Assembly: GCA_040902885.1 (NCBI GenBank)
Contig: JBBDWK010000024.1
Span: 1-38,588 of the forward strand
Origin: JBBDWK01 sp040902885
GTDB taxonomy: Bacteria > Acidobacteriota > Terriglobia > Bryobacterales > Bryobacteraceae
Direction of reading: 5' to 3'
Length of the DNA: 38,588 nucleotides
Part shown: piece by piece, positions 10,318 to 18,737 of the stretch
How positions within the stretch are numbered: position 1 is the stretch's first letter
How the letters are laid out: every line of letters begins with the position of its first letter
Position numbers and translations under genes: made by a program
Notes under the pieces: generated by a model
What the model was told of the DNA's origin: nothing
The model's input: the letters and a program-made list of their open reading frames with translations, nothing else
Databases searched by the model: none

Positions 10318-10919
10318 CTCCCGCGGCTGGCCCCTGGTCCTCGATAGAGGCCGTGCCGGCGTATATATTCGAGCACGGCCGGGGGCACGGCGACATTCTC
10401 GTCTCCCGCCGCCAGCCGCCGGCGAATCTCCGACGACGAGACCGGAATCCTCACCTCCTCCAGCCGTTCCACCTGCGCGCCCGCGGGAGTCTGGTAGGCG
10501 TGGCCGGGCCGGCTCACCACGATGAATTTCACCGCCTGAATCACCTCCCGCCAACGATGCCACGTCGCAATCTCCGCGAACGCGTCGGCGCCGATCAGGT
10601 AATAGAGTTCCGGCTCGCGCTCCCTCTCTCCAATACCCTCTTTCAGACGCTCGAGAGTACGAATGGTGTAACTTCTTCCTCCCGCTTCATCCAGGCGAGA
10701 GGCCTCGAACTCCGGCTCGTCCCGGCAGGCCAGCTCCACCATCCGGTACCGGTGTTCGTATCCGGTTCTGTTCTCAAAGGCTTTGTGAGGCGGCTGCGAA
10801 GCCGGCACGAACAGCACCCGTGTCAGCTTCCATCGCCGGAGCGCTTCGCGGGCGATCGCCAGATGACCGTTGTGGATCGGATCGAAGGTTCCGCCGAAAA
10901 CCGCGATCCTCGTACGCAC
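10308..10919 (-). CDS. nadD: Nicotinate-nucleotide adenylyltransferase
   Basis: Transfers AMP from ATP to nicotinate mononucleotide in NAD biosynthesis. The nucleotidyltransferase motif GGTFDPIHNGH is at about 9-19, and the second signature ISSTxIR appears as VSSSEIRRRL near 160. Length 203 compares with about 210 for the family. The start ATG lies directly at the MRTRIAVFGGTF strand. It is 6 bases downstream of the DUF1080 gene on the same strand, so it may be the last gene of the dus-rnhA-cyclophilin-DUF1080-nadD run. Its 3' end overlaps ridA by 10 bases. Confidence 0.95.
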   Translation of the reverse strand: MRTRIAVFGGTFDPIHNGHLAIAREALRRWKLTRVLFVPASQPPHKAFENRTGYEHRYRMVELACRDEPEFEASRLDEAGGRSYTIRTLERLKEGIGEREREPELYYLIGADAFAEIATWHRWREVIQAVKFIVVSRPGHAYQTPAGAQVERLEEVRIPVSSSEIRRRLAAGDENVAVPPAVLEYIRRHGLYRGPGASRGSQM

Positions 10920-10924
10920 GATCG

Positions 10925-11518
10925 TTAGGGCAGAACCTTGATGCGCAAGTTGCGGAAGTAAGCTTCCATCGGCGGCCCCCTGTGCAACTGCAGCGCGAGA
11001 ATCCCTTCCATCCGCTCCGTATCGCGGAAATCCGCCGTGAGCAGGCCGTTCAAGCGGATCTGAATATGATCGCCGTTGCAGGAAATCTCATAGTCGTTCC
11101 AGTCCTTCAGTCGCACGACCTTTTCGGCCTTTTCCTTCCAGCCGTTCACCAGAATGCCGCGCTTGCCCTTCTCGTCGTAGATGCAGCCCCAGTAGTTGTT
11201 CTCCGCCATATCGGCCTGGTAGCCGCGCACCACCCAGTTGGGCAGCGCCTCGCTGCGGAACTGGATGCCGCTGTTGTGATTGCGCAGCTTCACCTGGGCG
11301 CGCAGAACGAAGTTCCGGAAGGATTCCTTGGAAATCAGGAACGTGTTGCTGTCGAGCGTCACTCCTTCCGTCGATCCGGCGATCGCTCCGTCGCGCACTT
11401 TCCAGAGCCGCGGGTCGCCATCCCAGCCTTCCAAAGTCTTGCCGTCAAACAGCGGCCGAAATCCGTCCTGCGCGAACGCCGCGGCGCAAAACGCCGCCAA
11501 CAGGCACAGAATTTTCAT
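10925..11518 (-). CDS. Secreted DUF1080 (3-keto-disaccharide hydrolase-like) protein
   Basis: 197 residues with a signal peptide (MKILCLLAAFCAAAFAQ, cut probably after the Ala before QDGF). The mature part begins FRPLFDGKTLEGWDGD, the usual start of DUF1080 domains, and continues with FVLRAQVKLRNHNSGIQFRS and the C-terminal EAYFRNLRIKVLP. The fold is a concanavalin-like beta sandwich. Members of the family act on 3-keto sugars or bind glycans; which applies here cannot be told from sequence. It starts 4 bases after the cyclophilin gene, so the two are probably co-translated. Confidence 0.9.
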   Translation of the reverse strand: MKILCLLAAFCAAAFAQDGFRPLFDGKTLEGWDGDPRLWKVRDGAIAGSTEGVTLDSNTFLISKESFRNFVLRAQVKLRNHNSGIQFRSEALPNWVVRGYQADMAENNYWGCIYDEKGKRGILVNGWKEKAEKVVRLKDWNDYEISCNGDHIQIRLNGLLTADFRDTERMEGILALQLHRGPPMEAYFRNLRIKVLP

Positions 11519-11521
11519 GGT

Positions 11522-12043
11522 TCACGTTCTTTCGATCTTCACGGAATTGAGCTTAACGTCCGTCTTGGGCTTGTCCTGAGCGCCGCGCGGTACTCGCGAG
11601 ATCTTCTCCACCACCTCATACCCCTCCGCAACCTCGCCGAAAATCGAGTGGCGGTTGTCCAGCCAGGGGGTTTGCGCGACGGTGACAAAAAACTGGCTGC
11701 CGTTGGAATTCGGTCCGGAGTTGGCCATTGACAGCATTCCCGGCTTCGAGTGGCGCAGCGAAGGATGGAACTCGTCGGCAAATTGGTAGCCCGGACCTCC
11801 GCGCCCCGAGCCTTCCGGGCAGCCTCCCTGAATCATGAAGTCGGGAATCACCCGGTGGAAGATCAACCCGTCGTAAAACGGCTTCCCCGTCTTGGCCCCT
11901 TCGGCCAGATCCACGAAGTTCCGCACCGTCTGAGGAGCTTCGGCCGCAAACAGACGGACTTTGAAACTCCCTTCGGTCGTATCGAAGATCGCATACGTAT
12001 CGCTCTGCGCGTTCTCATTGGGCATCTTGCGATTGTATCCCAC
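11522..12043 (-). CDS. Cyclophilin-type peptidyl-prolyl cis-trans isomerase
   Basis: Catalyses proline isomerisation in protein folding. The active-site segments are present: FHRVIPDFMIQGG (catalytic Arg and Phe), SMANSGPNSNGSQFFVT, and TPWLDNRHSIFGEV with the cyclosporin-binding Trp and active-site His. Length is 173 residues, or 167 if the second ATG (12025, MPNENAQ) is used. No signal peptide is seen, so it acts in the cytosol. It lies between rnhA (12-base gap) and the DUF1080 gene. Confidence 0.95.
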   Translation of the reverse strand: MGYNRKMPNENAQSDTYAIFDTTEGSFKVRLFAAEAPQTVRNFVDLAEGAKTGKPFYDGLIFHRVIPDFMIQGGCPEGSGRGGPGYQFADEFHPSLRHSKPGMLSMANSGPNSNGSQFFVTVAQTPWLDNRHSIFGEVAEGYEVVEKISRVPRGAQDKPKTDVKLNSVKIERT

Positions 12044-12054
12044 GCGGCTTCGTA

Positions 12055-12525
12055 TTACCGGCTGGCGCGTTGTTCGCGCGCCGCCTGCGTGGCCAGCTCG
12101 TCGGCGCGATTGTTGTCTTCATGCGAGGCGTGCCCGCGCGTCCACACCCAGCGCGTCCGGTGGCGCTGGTTCTGCTCATCCAGTTCCTTCCACAGGTCCG
12201 CGTTCATCACCGGCGATCCCGTGCTGGTCTTCCAGTTCCGGCGCTTCCAGTTGTGGATCCACTCCGTAATACCCTTTTTCAGATACTCCGAGTCGGTCAC
12301 AATCTCCACTTCGCACTGCTCCAGCAGCGCGCGCAGTCCTTCCACCGCGGCGGTCAGCTCCATGCGATTGTTGGTGGAGTGCGGAGAGAAACCGAATATC
12401 TCGCGCTTGTACTTTCCGTAGCGGAGGATGCAGGCCCAGCCGCCGCGGCCCGGATTGGGCTGCGCGGCGCCATCGGTAATCAACTGCACTTTCTTGAGCG
12501 GCTCCCGCGATTGGCCGGGTGTCAC
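12055..12525 (-). CDS. rnhA: Ribonuclease HI
   Basis: Cuts the RNA strand of RNA-DNA hybrids, removing primers and R-loops. All catalytic residues are visible: Asp18 (TDGAAQPNPG), Glu56 (NNRMEL), Asp78 (VTDSEYLKKG), Asp142 (NNRADELA) and His132 (RGHASHEDNN), equivalent to E. coli D10, E48, D70, D134 and H124. Length is 156 residues (E. coli 155). The start is GTG, overlapping the dus stop as GTGA, so translation is probably coupled to dus. Confidence 0.96.
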   Translation of the reverse strand: MTPGQSREPLKKVQLITDGAAQPNPGRGGWACILRYGKYKREIFGFSPHSTNNRMELTAAVEGLRALLEQCEVEIVTDSEYLKKGITEWIHNWKRRNWKTSTGSPVMNADLWKELDEQNQRHRTRWVWTRGHASHEDNNRADELATQAAREQRASR

Positions 12526-13580
12526 GAAACGAAGGCATCCTCCAGTTCGTGGGAGAAAAACTCGTCCACCGCGTCGAGGATGGCGCGCGGCTCCGAAACG
12601 GGGTAGATCGCGGCGCGCAATTTGGAACCGTTGCGGACTCCGTGCGTGAAGTACGTGGCGAACTGCTTCATCTTGCCGGGCGTATCGCGCTCTTCGCGCT
12701 CCAGCAGCATGGCGTAGTAGGTGCGCATCATCTCGTACCGGTCGCGCTCCGTGGGCTGCTCATAGGAACCGCGCTCCATATACTGCCGGATCTGGCGGAA
12801 GATCCACGGATTCGAGGCAGCCGCGCGCCCGATCATCACCGCGTCGCAGCCCGTTTCCGCCGCCATGCGCACGGCATCCTCCGGGCGCTGAATATCGCCG
12901 TTGCCAATCACCGGAATCCGCACCGCCGCCTTCACTTCGGCGATGCGCGTCCAATCCGCGGCGCCGCTATATCCCTGCTCCCGCGTGCGCGGGTGCAGCG
13001 CCACCGCTTGCAAGCCGCAATCCTCGGCCAGCTTCGCCATCCGCACCGCAACCAGCTCGCGATCGTTCCATCCCGCGCGAAACTTCATGGTGAAAGGGAT
13101 GGAGATGGCGGCCCGGACCTCTTTCAGGATGCTCTCCACCAGGGGCAGGTCGCGCAACAGACCCGAGCCGCCGTTGCATTTCACCACCTTGTTCACCGGG
13201 CAGCCAAAATTGATATCCAGAATGTCGAATCCCAGATCCTGGCAGATCCGCGCGGCCTCGGCCATCACCGCTGGGTCCGACCCGAACAACTGCGCGGAGA
13301 TGGGATGCTCCTCGGGTTCGAACTCCAGGTACCGGAACGTTCGGCCGGCCTTCCGCCCGCGCACCGAGGCACGCACCCCGTGGGAGCTGGTGAACTCGGT
13401 CATGATCAGTCCGCAGCCGCTCAAATTTCGGATGAACCGCCGGAAGACGGTGTCCGTGACCCCGGCCATGGGAGCTAGAACCGTGGCTGGAAGAACTACG
13501 ATCTTCCCCACGCGCAGTTCCGCCGGGAAGCGCGCGGCGGCATCGTTCTGATTGGCGGGGAGCATGTTGCTTTCATTCAT
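12522..13580 (-). CDS. dus: tRNA-dihydrouridine synthase (Dus)
   Basis: FMN-dependent reductase that converts uridine to dihydrouridine in tRNA. The TIM-barrel start LAPMAGVTDTVFR and the signature INFGCPVNKVVKCNGGSGLL with the conserved Cys127 are clear, and NGDIQRPEDA and VMIGRAA of the flavin-binding half follow. I start at ATG 13580 (352 residues); ATG 13565 is an alternative. The same frame stays open about 450 bases further, but that part is Gly/Ala-rich and lies antisense to the glycine-zipper gene, so it is not coding. It is divergent from that gene and overlaps rnhA by 4 bases. Whether it is DusA, B or C was not resolved. Confidence 0.94.
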   Translation of the reverse strand: MNESNMLPANQNDAAARFPAELRVGKIVVLPATVLAPMAGVTDTVFRRFIRNLSGCGLIMTEFTSSHGVRASVRGRKAGRTFRYLEFEPEEHPISAQLFGSDPAVMAEAARICQDLGFDILDINFGCPVNKVVKCNGGSGLLRDLPLVESILKEVRAAISIPFTMKFRAGWNDRELVAVRMAKLAEDCGLQAVALHPRTREQGYSGAADWTRIAEVKAAVRIPVIGNGDIQRPEDAVRMAAETGCDAVMIGRAAASNPWIFRQIRQYMERGSYEQPTERDRYEMMRTYYAMLLEREERDTPGKMKQFATYFTHGVRNGSKLRAAIYPVSEPRAILDAVDEFFSHELEDAFVS

Positions 13581-13650
13581 TCTAGCGGTTGGGCGGTTCG
13601 AAACGGAACCAGGCCATGAGGCGTCGAAGCAGTGTAAGGAGCGAACCCCC

Positions 13651-14523
13651 ATGAAGCGTTTGCATATCGCTGCACTCGTTGCTGTCGGCGCCCTCGGAGG
13701 AGCATTGATCACGCGGTGGCAGGTGGGGGATCGTCCCGAGCCTGCTCCTCTGGCAGCTGCCCCGGCCGTCGAGCCGTTGGCGCCGCCCGCCGTCCCGGAG
13801 GCCGTCGCCCCCGAGCCGGTTCCTCCACCGGTAGAGCCGGCGAGAAAGCCAGTCCGTCGTCGCCTGGCGCCTCCCGCTCCTGTCCAAAGGGCCGCGGAAG
13901 CCCCCAGGCCGCTGCCCGAGCCACCCGCGATTGAGCCTGCGGCGACGCCTGCGCCCCGGCCCAGCGTGGTCGCCGACCCGCCGCCACCTCCCGCGCCTCC
14001 CCGTTCCGTGACTCTGCCGTCGGGCACTCTGATCCCGGTCCGCTTGGGAGAAGGTCTCTCGACCGCCAGGAATCAGCCGGGCGATACCTTCACGGCAACC
14101 TTGGATCAGCCGCTGGTCGTCGACGGCTTGGTAATCGCGGAGCGCGGCGCGCGCCTGGAAGGCAGCGTCATTGAAACCACGGAGGCGGGCAGGGTGAAAG
14201 GTGTTGCGTCACTCGCCATCCACCTCACCCAGTTGAGAACCTCGGATGGCCAGCAGATCGGCATCGAGACCGAGACATTCCGTAAGGAGGGGGACACGTC
14301 GGTACGCGGCGATGCGGCAAAGGTTGGCGCGGCGGCGGGAATCGGCGCGGCCATCGGCGCGATAGCCGGAGGCGGCAAAGGCGCAGCCATCGGAGCGGCC
14401 ATTGGCGGAGCCACGGGAACCGGCGGTGTTCTTGCCACGCGGGGAAAAGCCGCCACGCTGGCCAGCGAAACCCGCATCAGCTTTCGTCTTTCCGAGCCTG
14501 TGACTGTCGTCGAAAAGCGGTAG
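13651..14523 (+). CDS. Proline-rich envelope protein with glycine-zipper domain
   Basis: 290 residues. A single N-terminal membrane segment or signal (LHIAALVAVGALGGALI) is followed by about 100 Pro/Ala/Arg-rich residues that could span the periplasm. A beta domain (LPSGTLIPVRLGEGLSTARNQPGDTF) comes next, then a glycine-zipper stretch AAAGIGAAIGAIAGGG...AAIGAAIGGATG typical of membrane-inserting small envelope proteins. The start ATG 13651 is preceded by AAGGAG 10 bases upstream. It is transcribed away from dus and converges with the outer-membrane barrel gene, with 14 bases between their ends. Precise function is unknown; a role in envelope integrity is inferred from the architecture. Confidence 0.82.
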   Translation: MKRLHIAALVAVGALGGALITRWQVGDRPEPAPLAAAPAVEPLAPPAVPEAVAPEPVPPPVEPARKPVRRRLAPPAPVQRAAEAPRPLPEPPAIEPAATPAPRPSVVADPPPPPAPPRSVTLPSGTLIPVRLGEGLSTARNQPGDTFTATLDQPLVVDGLVIAERGARLEGSVIETTEAGRVKGVASLAIHLTQLRTSDGQQIGIETETFRKEGDTSVRGDAAKVGAAAGIGAAIGAIAGGGKGAAIGAAIGGATGTGGVLATRGKAATLASETRISFRLSEPVTVVEKR

Positions 14524-14537
14524 TCCGTCCTCAGCTT

Positions 14538-15920
14538 CTACCAGAACGCCAGTGGGATGTCTCCCGGGGCATAGCGGAAACCAACCGTAAACCGCTGGCG
14601 GTCCTGCCGGAAGCCGGTATTCGCTATGGATGGGCGGAAGTAATCGAACCGCGAATGGGCGTGTAAGCTTCCAGTCAGCCGGTAATTCAATCCGACGCTG
14701 CCCCGGTACGTCTGAAACTTCCCAAGGGTTTGCGCCAAACTGCTGTAGGTCGAGTGGCCTCCCGAGAGGGAGAACGCCAGCCGCCGCAGCGCCTGATAGG
14801 TGTACCCTCCGTTAATCGACTTCTGCGCGGACGTTAGCAGTAAGCCGTTCCCACCCGAAATGCCGCGAGTATAAGAAATTGCCAGCGCTCCGCGCTCGAA
14901 TTCCTTCCTGATGCGCGCCATAAGATCGGGCAGGTAGTTGACTCGGTAGACCACCTCCGTGCCGACCCTCTGCCCGATGATCGCTGCAATCTCGGGATCC
15001 AGTGTTACCCGCGTAAGCCCAAGGGTTTCCACCCGGTTGGCGCCTGCCGACAGTGCAATTTCCAGAGTGCGGGTCAGCGCGTGCGAAAGACCCAGTTTGA
15101 CTCCGTGTACATCGCTTCCACCGAAACCCTGTGTGAATTTGAAGTTCGTGAAATCATAGGCGCTTGTCAAGGTCGTCCTGCGGCTCAGGCGATAGGCGAG
15201 AGTACCCCGCGCGCGGCCGCCCGTGACACCATATAGCGCGCTGGACTGGCGCCGGATGATGAAATTCCCCCCGCCGAGCCCGACGGAAAGCCGCGCAGTC
15301 TTCTGGAAGACCAAGTCGCCCTGAGTCACGAAGTATGTGGTTCGGCCGTCGAACAGTTCGTCCTGCGGCACATCGACCAGCTCCGGATTGAAAGCCAGCC
15401 CCTGGCTATACCCGCCGAACTGGCCGGCGCCGCGACTCGTCGTTCCCGCCGCCTCCTGTATGCTGACCACGAGCCGTTTGGACAGCGCGTGCCTCAGACC
15501 GAGTGTCAAATTTTGATTACTGCCGTTGAAATAACGGTTGGAGGTGTAATGCCTGTAATCGCCCCTATAATCGACCGAAACCACGCTTTTCCTCCACGCG
15601 CGGGTGCCCGATAGGCCTACAGCAACCTGCCCCCCATAGGAATTCTGCCGAGGAATGGAACCGTCGAGCCGCACGCTAGGGGCTCTGAGTCCTTCCTCAT
15701 AGATGCCATCGAGCGAGATGTAAGGACGAAACTTGATGGGCTCGCCCGGCTGATTGAAAGCTCCGGCGCCTCGCCCCAGAATCGCGGGTCCGCCGTACTC
15801 GGACGTCGTTTCTTCCCCCACCTGACCGAACAGCATGCCGGCGGCGAGCAGATATGCCCAGGTGAAGCACAGAAAAGGGAGAGAGGACCGGGCCGTGCAG
15901 GCCTGAGGAACTGGGGTCAC
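14538..15920 (-). CDS. Putative outer-membrane beta-barrel protein
   Basis: 460 residues. After an N-terminal signal (FLCFTWAYLLAAGMLFGQ) come many alternating polar/hydrophobic segments of 8-12 residues, such as RLSVGLGGGNFII, LAYRLSRRTTLTSAYDF, LTRTLEIALSAGAN and TVGFRYAPGDIPLAFW, ending in a C-terminal aromatic residue as expected for Bam-assembled barrels. No TonB plug or OmpA domain is seen. The start is a GTG. TTGACA lies 31-36 bases upstream on this strand, without a good -10. It is divergent from the DUF4139 gene. Substrate and function are unknown. Confidence 0.8.
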   Translation of the reverse strand: MTPVPQACTARSSLPFLCFTWAYLLAAGMLFGQVGEETTSEYGGPAILGRGAGAFNQPGEPIKFRPYISLDGIYEEGLRAPSVRLDGSIPRQNSYGGQVAVGLSGTRAWRKSVVSVDYRGDYRHYTSNRYFNGSNQNLTLGLRHALSKRLVVSIQEAAGTTSRGAGQFGGYSQGLAFNPELVDVPQDELFDGRTTYFVTQGDLVFQKTARLSVGLGGGNFIIRRQSSALYGVTGGRARGTLAYRLSRRTTLTSAYDFTNFKFTQGFGGSDVHGVKLGLSHALTRTLEIALSAGANRVETLGLTRVTLDPEIAAIIGQRVGTEVVYRVNYLPDLMARIRKEFERGALAISYTRGISGGNGLLLTSAQKSINGGYTYQALRRLAFSLSGGHSTYSSLAQTLGKFQTYRGSVGLNYRLTGSLHAHSRFDYFRPSIANTGFRQDRQRFTVGFRYAPGDIPLAFW

Positions 15921-16034
15921 CTCTAGAAGTCTGTCGCCTTCCGGCCTCTATGTCAAGCTAAACACATCCGTTGTAAGCTGTAATGTTTTTCACAGTTACT
16001 GAACGTGCTTCGGTTATCCGGCGTCTAAACAGTC

Positions 16035-17981
16035 ATGACTCGCAAGCTCCGGCATCTGCTCCTCATTCCGATCGGCGCCCTGATGGCCGCCGATCTTCCC
16101 GTCCGCGAGATCGTTCTCTACAAGCACGGCGTCGGCTACTTCGAGCGTATCGGGCGTTTGGCGGCGGGTGAGTCCGCAAGGCTGGAGTTCAAAGCCGCGG
16201 AGATGAACGACGTTCTGAAATCGCTGATGGTCAACGAGAAAGGCGGGGGCGCCGTATCGGGAATCCGTTACGATTCCAGCCAGCCGCTCGCCGGCCTCCC
16301 TGAAGATCTGCGGAATCTGCGCGACAAGACGACGCTCGCCGAAGTGCTGGAAGCTTTGAAAGGCTCGCGCATCGCCCTCGCGCTTCCTTCCGAGACGGCG
16401 TCGGGGGCCGTTGTCGGCGCACGGGTAGTTCCCGGCGACGAGAAACGGCCGGGCCGCGAGGAGGTCACTCTCCTGCTCGACTCCGGCGAGTTGCGCTCCC
16501 TCGAGCTGATTCCCGGCTCGCGCATCCGTTTCGCCGATGCCGGAATGCAGGAGCAGTTCAAAGAATACCTCGCGGCGCTCGCAAACACGCGCGCCCGCGA
16601 TAAGCGATCCGTTCACATCGAGTCCACGGGAACGCAAAGCCGCGACATCGCCGCCGGCTACATGATCCCCGTTCCCGTCTGGAAGTCCAGCTACCGCCTG
16701 GTTTTCCAGGAAGCGGGCCCAGTGCTTGAAGGTTGGGCCATAGTGGACAATACCACCGGCGAAGATTGGACTAACGTGAGCCTCTCGCTCGTCTCCGGCC
16801 GCCCCATCTCTTTCATCAGCCCGCTCTACGATCCGCGCTACATCTCGCGCCAGGTTGCCACACTGCCGGAAGAGATGGCACAGACCCCGGCTCTGCATGC
16901 CGGCGCGGTCGATGATCGCTTGAAAGCCATGGCCGGTTTTGCGCCACTTCCGCCGGCGCCCCAACGGGTGCGCACCGAAGCTATGAACCTCAGTACCCCT
17001 CCGGCGCCGGCAAAAGCGCGCGAAGTCGGCGAGCTCTTCGAATACCGCATCGCGACGCCGGTCACCATACGCCAGAACCAATCCGCCATGGTCCCCTTCC
17101 TGCAGGACAAGGTCGCGGCGCGCAAGCTGTTGATTTACTCGGACCACTCCTCGGCGCACCCGCGCAATGCCGCGGAGATTACCAACTCCACGGGCAAAAC
17201 TCTCGACGGCGGCCCCGTCACCGTCTTCGAAGCGGGCGCCTATGGCGGCGAAGCCTTGATGGACACTCTCAGCCGAGGCGACAAGCGGCTCATCAGTTAT
17301 GCCATCGACGTGGGCACGCGCATTGGCACTCAGATCGACTCGCGCCGGGACCTGGTTCGCGAGGTGCACCTCCGCCGAGGGCTGCTGTTTACGAAGGCCG
17401 CCGCCGTCGAAACCAGGACCTACACAATTCGCAACACGGAGAACCAACCCAAGACCCTCATCGTCGAGCACCCCGTCCGCGCGCAGCACACGGTGCTCAC
17501 GCCCAAGCCCGTTGAGACCACCGCTGCGCACTACCGGTTCGAAGTGAAGCTTGCGCCCGACTCCGTTGCCAAGCTGCCGGTCACCGAAGAACGCGTCTAC
17601 GAAACGTCCGTGGCTGTCGCCAGCCTTACGCCGGACGTTCTCGTGACTTACGTGCAAAACCAGAATCTCTCCGCTGCCGCCCGTAAGGAGCTGGAACGTA
17701 TCCTCGAACAGAAGAGCAAAATCGCAATCGCCGGCAACGAGATTGCCCGTACGGAAGCCGAAATCAATACCGTAGTGCAGGACCAGGAGCGTATCCGCCA
17801 GAATCTTGCCAGCCTGAACCGCGTCAGCGGACGCGACCGGCAGGTCCAGGCGTACGCCGACCAGCTCGCGTCCCAGGAAACGCAGCTCGCCCAACTGCGC
17901 GACCAGTTGGCGGCGCAGCGGAAGGGGCATTCGGCCCTCGAGACGGAGTTGAAGGTCATGTTTGAGAAGCTGGAGTTCTGA
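16035..17981 (+). CDS. DUF4139 domain protein, exported
   Basis: 648 residues with a short N-terminal hydrophobic signal (HLLLIPIGALMAADLP). The N-terminal part starts with VREIVLYKHGVGYFERIG, a common start of this family, and the DUF4139 region spans about 210-520 (VPVWKSSYRLVF, WAIVDNTTGEDWTNVSLSLVSGRPISF). The last 90 residues form a Gln/Arg/Glu-rich coiled coil. The family is widespread in Acidobacteriota and of unknown function; some relatives are called mucoidy-inhibitor-like. No ribosome binding site is obvious before ATG 16035. The next gene starts 5 bases after the stop, so it leads the plus-strand run to 20356. Confidence 0.85.
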   Translation: MTRKLRHLLLIPIGALMAADLPVREIVLYKHGVGYFERIGRLAAGESARLEFKAAEMNDVLKSLMVNEKGGGAVSGIRYDSSQPLAGLPEDLRNLRDKTTLAEVLEALKGSRIALALPSETASGAVVGARVVPGDEKRPGREEVTLLLDSGELRSLELIPGSRIRFADAGMQEQFKEYLAALANTRARDKRSVHIESTGTQSRDIAAGYMIPVPVWKSSYRLVFQEAGPVLEGWAIVDNTTGEDWTNVSLSLVSGRPISFISPLYDPRYISRQVATLPEEMAQTPALHAGAVDDRLKAMAGFAPLPPAPQRVRTEAMNLSTPPAPAKAREVGELFEYRIATPVTIRQNQSAMVPFLQDKVAARKLLIYSDHSSAHPRNAAEITNSTGKTLDGGPVTVFEAGAYGGEALMDTLSRGDKRLISYAIDVGTRIGTQIDSRRDLVREVHLRRGLLFTKAAAVETRTYTIRNTENQPKTLIVEHPVRAQHTVLTPKPVETTAAHYRFEVKLAPDSVAKLPVTEERVYETSVAVASLTPDVLVTYVQNQNLSAAARKELERILEQKSKIAIAGNEIARTEAEINTVVQDQERIRQNLASLNRVSGRDRQVQAYADQLASQETQLAQLRDQLAAQRKGHSALETELKVMFEKLEF

Positions 17982-17986
17982 AGCCT

Positions 17987-18724
17987 TTGAAGCTCGCTCT
18001 GATCGGTTATGGCAATGTGGGCCGGGCGCTCGCCCGGCTCATCCGCCGCAAGCGTCGGGACTATCCGTTCCGCATCACCGGCATTCATACGGCGCGTCAC
18101 GGAACCGCCATCAGCTCGCGAGGCCTGCCCGTCCAGCCGCCGTTCGGTCCGGCGGCGCCCTGCATCGAGGCCTTCCTGGACGCCGCCCAGGCCGAAATCG
18201 CCGTGGAGCTCACCACCCTCAATCCTGTCAGCGGAAACTCCACCTCGAAGATCGCAATCGAAACCATGGAAGCGGGCGGCACGCTCGCCGAGGGAGTCGA
18301 AAAAGCGCGCGCCATGGGCATCGCCGAGGCCGATGCCAGCTACGACCTGGAAGGCTGGGACTCCTCGGCCAAAACAGCGGCCCTCGCAAATGTTTTGATG
18401 GACGCCCGCGTGACTCCTCAATCCATCGATACGAAGGGCATCACCCGCCTCATGCCGGAGCGTGTTCGGGAGATTGCCCGGTCCGGCAAGACCGTGCGCA
18501 TCGTGAGCCGCGCCCGCGGCAGCCGTACAGGCGTCTCCCTGCGGGTGCGCGCCGAAGTCCTGGACCGCAACGACGTGCTGGCCGCGGTCCCGGGCACATC
18601 CAACCTACTGCTCCTTCACACCGACCTCATGGGCGCCATCGGCACGGTCTCCATTTCGCCGGCCGTCGAGCAGACGGCGTGCGGCGTCTGGTTCGATCTC
18701 ATCGACATCGCGCGCCGCTTCTGA
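17987..18724 (+). CDS. Homoserine dehydrogenase-like protein with internal deletion
   Basis: 245 residues against about 310-340 for single-domain homoserine dehydrogenases. The NAD-binding start LIGYGNVGRALARLI is intact. The C-terminal half is also typical: GIAEADASYDLEGWDSSAKTAALANVLM, with the substrate-binding Glu/Asp and catalytic Lys region. Between them the frame goes directly from LTTLNPVSG to NSTSKIAIETMEAGGTLAEG. The roughly 70-80 residues that usually lie here, including the NKGP lysine and the ESTVMDGAP segment, are missing, without a frameshift (junction near 18231-18237). It is probably inactive as a dehydrogenase, or a recently broken gene. The start is TTG, with GGAG 11 bases upstream. 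It follows DUF4139 by 5 bases. Confidence 0.85.
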   Translation: MKLALIGYGNVGRALARLIRRKRRDYPFRITGIHTARHGTAISSRGLPVQPPFGPAAPCIEAFLDAAQAEIAVELTTLNPVSGNSTSKIAIETMEAGGTLAEGVEKARAMGIAEADASYDLEGWDSSAKTAALANVLMDARVTPQSIDTKGITRLMPERVREIARSGKTVRIVSRARGSRTGVSLRVRAEVLDRNDVLAAVPGTSNLLLLHTDLMGAIGTVSISPAVEQTACGVWFDLIDIARRF

Positions 18725-18737
18725 TTAAACTGCCCAT

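Noticed and set aside
13581..14027. N-terminal extension of Dus by 149 residues
   Set aside because: Gly/Ala-rich and exactly antisense to the Pro-rich part of the glycine-zipper gene; the Dus family starts near 13580.
16014..17930. 638-codon open frame antisense to the DUF4139 gene
   Set aside because: Shadow of GC-rich codon usage; the plus-strand protein has a signal peptide and family motifs.
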